59,020 nt of DNA, taken from positions 1 through 59,020 of the forward strand of contig JAPPNF010000085.1 in NCBI GenBank assembly GCA_028818755.1, written 5' to 3'. The stretch's first letter is position 1, and the number at the start of each line of letters is the position of its first letter. Below, in pieces: positions 8,287-14,556 of this stretch. The notes beneath the pieces were generated by a model. That model was not told the origin of the DNA and did not search any database. It saw nothing but the letters and a program-made list of their open reading frames with translations. Position numbers and translations under genes: made by a program. The DNA is from Deltaproteobacteria bacterium (GTDB taxonomy: Bacteria > Desulfobacterota > Binatia > UBA9968 > JAJDTQ01).

Positions 8287-9651
8287 ATGCTGAGACGACG
8301 GGGGGTCTTTGTCGGCATGGGGCTCGCGTTGGTGTTCTTGCCCGCCGTCGCGTATGCGCTGGACGGCAGGGTCGACGGCAAGCCGGTACCGGAGTTGCAG
8401 GTAACGGTAGATACCATATGGACCGCCTTCGCCGCCGTGCTGGTGTTTCTCATGCAGGCGGGCTTTGCCATGGTCGAGGGCGGGTTTACCCGCGCCAAGA
8501 ACGTGGCCAACACCATGATGAAGAACTTCGGGGACTTCTCCATGGCCGCCCTGGGCTTCTGGATTCTGGGTTTCGGCATCATGTTCGGCAATGGCAACGC
8601 CTTCTTCGGGACCACGGGCTTCTTCGTTACGGCGGACACGGGAGACCTGTATCAGGCTCTGAGTTGGACATCGGTTCCGACCTTGGCGGCGTGGTTCTTC
8701 CAACTGATGTTCTGTGCCACGGCCGCCACCATCGTGGCCGGGGCCATGGCGGAGCGCACCCGATTCCTGAGCTACCTGATCTTCAGCTTCTTTATTTCGC
8801 TCTTCTTCTATCCCGTCGTGGGGCACTGGATCTGGGGCGGCGGATGGCTTGCGGAGCTGGGCATGATGGACTTTGCCGGTGCCACGGTCGTGCACTCCAC
8901 CGGCGCGTGGTTCGCCCTGGCGGGCGTGATCGTGCTGGGGCCCAGGCTCGGCAAATACAGCGATCTGGGGGTGCCTCGCGCACTCCCGGGTCACAACCTG
9001 ATGCTCGCTACGCTCGGGGTGTTCATCCTGTGGTTCGGTTGGTTCGGCTTCAACACCGGAAGCATCATGGCCGCCAGGGTAGCTGACATATCGACGATCG
9101 CCGCAAACACGAGCCTTGCGGCGGCCGCGGCAGCCATCGGCGCCACCATTGCGTCGTGGCTGCTGTTCGGCAAACCGGACGTCACGATGGCCCTCAACGG
9201 CGCCCTTGCCGGCCTGGTGGCCGTCACCGGTGGATGCGCCTGGGTGGAGCCCTGGGCCGCGGTCCTCTTCTTCGGCTTCCTTCCGGGTGTCGTCGTGGTC
9301 TTCTCCGTGCTGATGTTCGAACAGTTGCAGATCGACGACCCGGTGGGCGCGATATCCGTCCACGGGGTGTCCGGCGCCTTGGGGACGGTCCTGGTGGGGC
9401 TGTTTCACGCGGAGTCCGGGCTGCTCTACGGCGGCGGCGTCGATTTGCTCATGGCCCAGGTGGTGGGCGTAGTGGGTGTCTTCGCCTTTTGCATGTTGGG
9501 CGGTCTGGTGATGTTCAACGCCATCCGGATCGTGGTCGGCCTGCGCGTGTCGCCTGAAGCGGAAAGGGTCGGTCTGGACGTGGCGGAGCATGGCAACGAC
9601 GCCTACCCGGAATTCGGCGTGCCCGCGGGTGGCGGGGTCCGAAGAGCATAG
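8287..9651 (+). CDS. amt: Ammonium transporter (Amt/Rh family), signal-peptide type
   Basis: A 454-residue channel for ammonium/ammonia. Start set at ATG 8287 because AGGAGG ends at 8280, leaving six bases; the ATG at 8281 would abut it. A cleavable-looking signal peptide (MLRRRGVFVGMGLALVFLPAVAYA) precedes eleven membrane segments. Amt signatures are clear: AGFAMVEGGFTRAKN, TVVHSTGAWFALAGV with the first pore His, GVFILWFGWFGFNTGS, and ISVHGVSGALGT with the second pore His. The C-terminal tail has the AEHGNDAYPEF motif seen in P-II-responsive transporters. No glnK is adjacent; another amtB with glnK lies at 49-51 kb. The preceding haem lipoprotein is the unusual neighbour. Confidence 0.93.
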   Translation: MLRRRGVFVGMGLALVFLPAVAYALDGRVDGKPVPELQVTVDTIWTAFAAVLVFLMQAGFAMVEGGFTRAKNVANTMMKNFGDFSMAALGFWILGFGIMFGNGNAFFGTTGFFVTADTGDLYQALSWTSVPTLAAWFFQLMFCATAATIVAGAMAERTRFLSYLIFSFFISLFFYPVVGHWIWGGGWLAELGMMDFAGATVVHSTGAWFALAGVIVLGPRLGKYSDLGVPRALPGHNLMLATLGVFILWFGWFGFNTGSIMAARVADISTIAANTSLAAAAAAIGATIASWLLFGKPDVTMALNGALAGLVAVTGGCAWVEPWAAVLFFGFLPGVVVVFSVLMFEQLQIDDPVGAISVHGVSGALGTVLVGLFHAESGLLYGGGVDLLMAQVVGVVGVFAFCMLGGLVMFNAIRIVVGLRVSPEAERVGLDVAEHGNDAYPEFGVPAGGGVRRA

Positions 9652-9689
9652 TCCAGGTCGGGCGCCTGTTTTTGAGGAGATGCGGGAAC

Positions 9690-9715
9690 GGCCGCCGACG
9701 GAATCGCCGGCGGCC
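9690..9715. terminator. GC-rich stem-loop between convergent genes
   Basis: Perfect 8-bp arms GGCCGCCG (9690-9697) and CGGCGGCC (9708-9715) with a 10-base loop lie between the convergent amt and VOC-protein stop codons. No T-tract on either side, so it could be a weak bidirectional terminator or mRNA 3' stabiliser. Confidence 0.4.
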
Positions 9716-9727
9716 GGAGCGTGCGGA

Positions 9728-10768
9728 TTACCCTTGCGCGACGCGGGCCTTCTCGGCTTCCACGGCAACGTCGGTGAGGTAGTCTTCCTGCTCGACGATG
9801 GTGTAGAGGGCAAGCGAGCCGTCATCCTTCACGGGCCTGCCGCCGAAGAAGTGGAAGGCGTGGCCGTCCCAGTCGTAGAACTCGTCACCGCGCTCGAACA
9901 TGGCCTTCCAGCGGTATCCCACCGGGCTCCGGTGCAGGCCGGTGCGCGCCGGCAGCGCGTCCTCCTCCTCCAGGGTCAGGGTGTCGTCTTCCTTCGCCAT
10001 GGCTTCCTCGGGCAGGGTCTCCCACATGTGGCGGTAGTTGGGCATGAACTCCTCCGCCCGCACCGTCAGCGCCGTGTGCATGTCCCACCAAGGCCCGTGC
10101 CCGGCCACGCGCTCGTCCACCTTGTTCGTGAGCTTGTAGATGAGCCGGCCGCCGGCTTGCAGGCGGAGCACCAGGTTGCCCTCGGCGACGTTGGGGTTCA
10201 CCTCGGGTTCAAGTGCGCAGTACTTCGCGAAGAAGTCGGCCGTCCGGCCCAGGTCCCGGGAGCCGTACACGGCGTGGCTGATGCGGCCGACGCCCTCGGA
10301 CGTGCAGATTTCCATGGCGCCTTCCGGCATGTGCTCCGGCGCCCAGAACTCGAACTGGTTGCCGTCGGGGTCGGCAAAGTAGATCACCGTGCCCTCGTCG
10401 CCGCCGTCCGCCGTCCGCACCGGGTCGGTGTGCGGGATGTCGTGGCGCTCGAGCCGCTCGACGTGCCGGTCCACGTCCTCGGGCCGGATGTAGAATCCGC
10501 ACCGCGGCAACTCCTCGCCCAGGGGTTTGGCCTGCGGATAGACCTCGGGCTGGAGGAACGCGCCGATGCGGCAGGACTCGCCGTCCCACCACAGGAAGCA
10601 CATGATCGGGACATCCTTCTTGCGCGCGTTGGTGGTGATGCCGCGGATCGGCCGCCGGGTGATGCCGGTGGCGTTCACTGCCCAGTCGACCCAGCTCACC
10701 ATGTCGTTGGTGCCCACGATAAAGTGATCGATCCAATGCACGACGCCTCGCGGCTCTTTACTACCCAT
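9728..10768 (-). CDS. Two-domain VOC (glyoxalase/extradiol dioxygenase) family protein
   Basis: A 346-residue soluble protein with two vicinal-oxygen-chelate modules. The first (residues ~10-150) starts [12 protein letters not shown] and ends [14 protein letters not shown], where His and Glu would be metal ligands. The second (~165-330) starts [21 protein letters not shown] and contains [12 protein letters not shown]-like sequence near the end ([13 protein letters not shown]). This layout resembles extradiol dioxygenases and related enzymes, but the substrate cannot be inferred. It is flanked by convergent amt and a 280-bp gap containing an inverted-repeat element, so it looks monocistronic. 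Start ATG 10768. Confidence 0.75.
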   Translation of the reverse strand: MGSKEPRGVVHWIDHFIVGTNDMVSWVDWAVNATGITRRPIRGITTNARKKDVPIMCFLWWDGESCRIGAFLQPEVYPQAKPLGEELPRCGFYIRPEDVDRHVERLERHDIPHTDPVRTADGGDEGTVIYFADPDGNQFEFWAPEHMPEGAMEICTSEGVGRISHAVYGSRDLGRTADFFAKYCALEPEVNPNVAEGNLVLRLQAGGRLIYKLTNKVDERVAGHGPWWDMHTALTVRAEEFMPNYRHMWETLPEEAMAKEDDTLTLEEEDALPARTGLHRSPVGYRWKAMFERGDEFYDWDGHAFHFFGGRPVKDDGSLALYTIVEQEDYLTDVAVEAEKARVAQG

Positions 10769-10873
10769 CGGTCACCTCCCTCGGGCTGTCGAGCCCGGAA
10801 TACTGCGGAATGGACCCTTGCCGGGCCATGACACGCCGATACCAAACGGGTCTGACCGTGTCAACGCATGGCG

Positions 10874-11017
10874 TCCTTCGACTTCGCGCCGCTTCGCGTC
10901 GCTACGCTCAGGACGAACGGTTGCATTGACTATCTTCCGTCAGGACGAACGGTTTGGAAACCTTGTTTCCGTTCGTCCTGAGCCCTTCGACAAGCTCAGG
11001 ACAAGCGAAGTCGAAGG
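10874..11017. repeat. Nested inverted-repeat intergenic element
   Basis: Outer arms CCTTCGACTTCG (10874-10885) and CGAAGTCGAAGG (11006-11017) enclose inner arms CTCAGGACGAACGG (10907-10920) and CCGTTCGTCCTGAG (10969-10982). The right half itself contains CTTGTC/GACAAG-type symmetry. This family of palindromic intergenic elements (GTTCGTCCTGAGC type) is common in many high-GC genomes. It fills the gap between the VOC gene and the cytochrome gene, and no gene is visible in it. Confidence 0.7.
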
Positions 11018-11047
11018 GCCGTTCGATTACTCGGACAGGACATTAGC

Positions 11048-11458
11048 TCAGTTGCCGAGCGACTTCATGTACTCGATGACGTTACGCCGGTCCTTTTCCT
11101 TGAAGTATTTCATGGTCATGCGCGACTTGACCTTGGGATCCTTGAGGAACTTGCGGAGGAATTTCTTGGGGTGCCTGAGGTATTCGAACAGGGTCTTCTC
11201 GTTCCAGACCAGGCCTTGCTTGCCCGCCCGTACGTAAGCCGGTGAGTATTTGAACCCCTTGGCCTGTCCCGCGGGCCGGCCCAGGACCTTGTGGAGGGTG
11301 GGTCCTTGCTTGTGCTTGCCTTCGACGTCGGTATGGCACACAAGGCAGCGTTTGAAGACCTTCTTGCCGGCCGCCACGTCGCCCTGGGCCAAAGCCGTGC
11401 CGGCCCCCAAGGCCGCCCAGGCCAGGACCGCGGACAAAAGGAAAACCCCTCGTACCAT
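11048..11458 (-). CDS. Periplasmic monohaem cytochrome c
   Basis: A 136-residue class I cytochrome c. Start chosen at ATG 11458, preceded by GGAGGT with six bases spacing. A signal peptide (MVRGVFLLSAVLAWAALGAGTALA) is followed by GDVAAGKKVFKRCLVCH, the single haem-binding motif, and a distal Met candidate in SRMTMKYF; the C-terminal helix is DRRNVIEYMKSL. It is divergent from the dihaem peroxidase/Rieske/molybdopterin operon starting at 11712. A small periplasmic cytochrome here is a natural electron donor or acceptor for that oxidoreductase (inference from position). Confidence 0.88.
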   Translation of the reverse strand: MVRGVFLLSAVLAWAALGAGTALAQGDVAAGKKVFKRCLVCHTDVEGKHKQGPTLHKVLGRPAGQAKGFKYSPAYVRAGKQGLVWNEKTLFEYLRHPKKFLRKFLKDPKVKSRMTMKYFKEKDRRNVIEYMKSLGN

Positions 11459-11570
11459 GGTGGCACCTCCCGTGTTCACCGTGGCTGTGTTCGAGCCAAC
11501 CCCCTCCCCACAATTTAGGTACTGTTGGTGGGAATTGAAAGAGGAAGGGAAACCTCGGCAACGGAAATTC

Positions 11571-11600
11571 TTGTCTCGGGACCACTACCGGTGGTATGAT
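11571..11600 (+). promoter_or_regulatory. Candidate promoter and operator for the idr-type operon
   Basis: TTGTCT (11571-11576), an 18-bp spacer and TATGAT (11595-11600) form a plausible sigma-70 promoter. The spacer carries an interrupted palindrome, ACCAC-5-GTGGT (11581-11595), which could be an operator. The leader to the first gene would be about 105 nt. Confidence 0.45.
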
Positions 11601-11711
11601 CGGGTCGCGTAATGGACAGGATATAGGTCCGTCCTTGGGGGACCCCGGCACGGGCTGACTTGACTCGGTTGCGGACGGTCTTTGCAGCCGGCGGTTCGGC
11701 AGGTGGTGCTC

Positions 11712-12785
11712 ATGAGAATGACGTTCGGGTGGGTCCTCATGCTCCTGCTGGGGTTGGCCGCTCCGGCGGTGAGCGAGGGCTCCGGAGGTGACAAGAACGT
11801 TGCGGCGGCCCAGGCCGGGCTGGGCAAGAGGCTGTTCTACGACGAGCGGCTTTCCGGCGACGTGAATTTCGCCTGCGCGACCTGCCACCAGCCGGCCAAG
11901 GCGTTCAGCGACGGCAGGCCCCTGTCCGCCGCTTATACCGGCGCCGCCCATTTCCGCAACACTCCCACCCTTGCCAACGTCGGGCGCCGCGCCGCGTGGA
12001 TGCACGACGGTCGCCTGGGCACCAACCTCAACGACGTCACCCGCGAGATGATCACCGAGACCTACCTCATGAACATGGACATGAGGCTCATGCAGGAACG
12101 TCTCAAGCAGGATCCGGTGTACGTGAAGATGTTCCGCGCCGCCGGGCTGGGCGAGCCGTCCAACGGGGGCGCCCGCAAGGCCCTGGCCGTGTTCCTGGAC
12201 ACCATCGTCTCCCGGGGCGCGCCGGTCGACACGGGTAGGCTGTCCTCCGCCGCCCGCAGGGGGCAAGCGCTGTTCCAGGGCCGCGCGGGGTGTGCCGCGT
12301 GTCACTCGGGGGCGCGCTTCACCGACGACAAGCCGCACAACACCGGGGTTCCGGACAATCCGGAGATCTGGATCGACCCTCGGAGGCATTCGGCGTTCGT
12401 GGCCTACGCCAAGTTCATGGGGATCGAGAACTACATGAGTCTGCGCGAGGATCCCGGCGCCTACGTGCGCACCCACCGGCCGGAGACCCGCCGAAGCTTC
12501 CTCACCCCGACCCTGCGCGAGCTCAAGTGGACGGCGCCCTACATGCACAACGGCGTGTTCCGGTCACTGGAGGAGGTCGTGGATTTCTATGACGCCGGCG
12601 GCGGGGACGATCCGTTGAAGGCCCCACAGCTCAAGCCGCTCGGATTGACGCCTGAAGAGAAGGCCGATCTCCTGGCTTTTCTGGAGGCGCTGAGCGGCGA
12701 GACGTTCGATACCGACGAATTCGTCTGGCGCGCCGACGACTACGACTACAAGCTGGTCCGGAACTGGCGCAAGGCACCGAACTGA
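11712..12785 (+). CDS. Dihaem cytochrome c peroxidase/MauG-family protein (IdrP-type)
   Basis: A 357-residue periplasmic dihaem protein. A signal peptide (MRMTFGWVLMLLLGLAAPAVS) is followed by haem motif 1 at C55-C58-H59 (CATCH) and haem motif 2 at C194-C197-H198 (CAACH). The typical peroxidase/MauG segments are present: LFYDERLSGD, FRNTPTLANV, WMHDGRLG, and the late TPTLRELKWTAPYMHNGVF. Bacterial dihaem peroxidases reduce H2O2 with electrons from small cytochromes. It is first in a tight plus-strand operon (5 bp to the next peroxidase, then Rieske and molybdopterin subunits). Two such peroxidases beside AioAB-like subunits are the hallmark of idrABP1P2 clusters; which of P1/P2 this is cannot be said. 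ATG 11712 is preferred over an upstream TTG because it opens the signal peptide. Confidence 0.85.
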   Translation: MRMTFGWVLMLLLGLAAPAVSEGSGGDKNVAAAQAGLGKRLFYDERLSGDVNFACATCHQPAKAFSDGRPLSAAYTGAAHFRNTPTLANVGRRAAWMHDGRLGTNLNDVTREMITETYLMNMDMRLMQERLKQDPVYVKMFRAAGLGEPSNGGARKALAVFLDTIVSRGAPVDTGRLSSAARRGQALFQGRAGCAACHSGARFTDDKPHNTGVPDNPEIWIDPRRHSAFVAYAKFMGIENYMSLREDPGAYVRTHRPETRRSFLTPTLRELKWTAPYMHNGVFRSLEEVVDFYDAGGGDDPLKAPQLKPLGLTPEEKADLLAFLEALSGETFDTDEFVWRADDYDYKLVRNWRKAPN

Positions 12786-12790
12786 GGGAG

Positions 12791-13933
12791 ATGGCCGTGA
12801 ACCGCTTCCGAACGATTCTCGTCATCGTCGCAGCCGCTGTGCTGGCGGCGGCCGCGCCGGCGGGCGCGGAGCGACCGCCGGGGTTGGCTCCCCTGGGTCC
12901 GCCCCCGATCCCCGCTGACAACCCGATGTCGAAAGAGAAGGTCGAGCTCGGCAAGCTGCTGTTCTTCGATCCTATCCTCTCCGGGAACTACGCCATGCCG
13001 TGCGCCGTCTGCCACTTTCCCGAAGCCGGCTGGTCGGTCCCGGAATCGGTCAGCACGGGCTATCCGGGCACGATACACTGGCGCAACAGCCAGACCATTA
13101 TCAACGCCGCCTACTACGGCAAGCTCTTCTGGGCCGGGGCGTCCAGGTCGCTGGAGTCCCAGGCCCGCTCCGCCGCCCGCGGCGCGGTGGCCGGCAACGG
13201 CGAGGACGACATGATGGAGGCGCGGCTCGCCTTCGTCCCCGAGTACCGGCGGCGGTTCAAGGAAGTCTTCGGCGACGACTGGCCGAACATCCGTCACGCC
13301 TACATGGCCATCGCCGCGTTCGAACGCACCCTGGTGCAGACCGACACCCCCTTCGACCGCTACATGCGCGGCGACGCCGCCGCGCTGACCGCGTCGCAGA
13401 AACGGGGCCTCGCGCTCTTCGCCGGCAAGGCCAACTGCATCGCCTGCCACCACGGGCCGTTGCTGACGGACGAGAAGTACCACAACGTCGGCGTGCCCCC
13501 GTACAATGGCTGGGAGGACGACGCGGTGGCGCAGATCACCTTCCGCTTCGAGCTCTATGCCAAGGGCGTCACCGAAGAAATGTACCGCAAGACCAAGGAC
13601 GACCCGGGTCTCTACTTCCGCACCAAGGAGAAGAAGCACCTGGGCAAGTTCCGCACCCCGAGCCTGCGCTACACCCGGTACACGGCTCCCTACATGCACA
13701 ACGGCATGCTCGGGACCCTGCGCGACGTGGTGGAGTTCTACAACGGCGGCGGCGGGAAGAACGAGTTCGCCGTCACCAAGAGCCCGTTGATCCGGCCCCT
13801 GGGCCTCACGGATGCGGAGATGGGCGACCTCGTGGCTTTCCTCGAAAGCCTTTCGGGCAAGGAAATCCTGATGGAGACGCCGGATCTCCCGGTGATGCAG
13901 CCGCTGCCGCCTCCGGGCGGGAAGGGGTCGTAG
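12791..13933 (+). CDS. Second dihaem cytochrome c peroxidase/MauG-family protein (IdrP-type)
   Basis: A 380-residue paralogue of the preceding gene. It has a signal peptide (RTILVIVAAAVLAAAAPAGA), haem 1 at C71-C74-H75 (CAVCH), haem 2 at C216-C219-H220 (CIACH), the FDPILSGNY and AYMAIAAFERTL segments, and TPSLRYTRYTAPYMHNGML near the end. GAGGGAG directly abuts ATG 12791, so GTG 12797, six bases on, may be the true start. The two peroxidases differ substantially, so the pair is not a recent duplication. In characterised iodate reducers the paired peroxidases are proposed to clear H2O2 or reactive iodine intermediates formed by the reductase (family knowledge). Confidence 0.85.
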   Translation: MAVNRFRTILVIVAAAVLAAAAPAGAERPPGLAPLGPPPIPADNPMSKEKVELGKLLFFDPILSGNYAMPCAVCHFPEAGWSVPESVSTGYPGTIHWRNSQTIINAAYYGKLFWAGASRSLESQARSAARGAVAGNGEDDMMEARLAFVPEYRRRFKEVFGDDWPNIRHAYMAIAAFERTLVQTDTPFDRYMRGDAAALTASQKRGLALFAGKANCIACHHGPLLTDEKYHNVGVPPYNGWEDDAVAQITFRFELYAKGVTEEMYRKTKDDPGLYFRTKEKKHLGKFRTPSLRYTRYTAPYMHNGMLGTLRDVVEFYNGGGGKNEFAVTKSPLIRPLGLTDAEMGDLVAFLESLSGKEILMETPDLPVMQPLPPPGGKGS

Positions 13934-13969
13934 CGCGCGGATTCCACGCCGGCGCCGGAGGACTGTACC

Positions 13970-14545
13970 ATGACGATATCCTGCCGAAACCTCGCCGGGC
14001 CCGCGGATGGTGGTGAAAAGGAAGGCTCGGCGCCCTGCCTGGTGAGCCGGCGCAGTTTTCTCCTGTGGAGCGGCATCACCACCGCTGTAATCATGGTCGG
14101 CGTTCCCGGGCGTCCGGGGGCGCAGACGCCGGCGGTGGTGTCCACCTACCCGCGCAAGCTCATCGGCAAGCTGTCGTCCCTGGAGCTGGATGAGCCCGTC
14201 GACTTCGAATACCCGGACGAGGGAGACTACGCGGAGTCGATCCTGGTGAAGCTGGGCACCCCGGCGGGGGGCGGCATCGGCCCGGGCCGGGACGTGGTGG
14301 CGTTCAACTATACCTGCACCCACCAGGGCGGCCCGCTCCAGGGCACGTACCAGGCCGGCGACAAGGCGCTGGGGCCGTGCCCGCTTCACCTCACGACCTA
14401 CGATCTGACGCGCCACGGCATCTTCATCTCGGGCCAGGCGTACGAGTCGCTGCCCCAGGTGCTGCTGGAGCTGGACGGCGACGACATCTACGCCGTGGGC
14501 ATGTTCGGCCTGATCTACGGCCGGTTCGACAATCTTCGATCCTGA
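13970..14545 (+). CDS. idrB: Tat-exported Rieske [2Fe-2S] subunit, IdrB/AioB family
   Basis: A 191-residue small subunit of an arsenite-oxidase/iodate-reductase family enzyme. A Tat signal SRRSFLLWSG (residues 26-35) and hydrophobic stretch lead to the Rieske site: C116-x-H118 (CTHQGG) and C137-x2-H140 (CPLH). The Cys pair that forms a disulfide in bc1 Rieske proteins is absent. The C-terminus GQAYESLPQVLLELDGDDIY...LIYGRFDNL is strikingly AioB/IdrB-like. GGAGG lies seven bases before ATG 13970. The large subunit follows after 11 bp and has no signal of its own, so it is presumably exported with this subunit. Confidence 0.85.
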   Translation: MTISCRNLAGPADGGEKEGSAPCLVSRRSFLLWSGITTAVIMVGVPGRPGAQTPAVVSTYPRKLIGKLSSLELDEPVDFEYPDEGDYAESILVKLGTPAGGGIGPGRDVVAFNYTCTHQGGPLQGTYQAGDKALGPCPLHLTTYDLTRHGIFISGQAYESLPQVLLELDGDDIYAVGMFGLIYGRFDNLRS

Positions 14546-14556
14546 GGATGGGTCCC

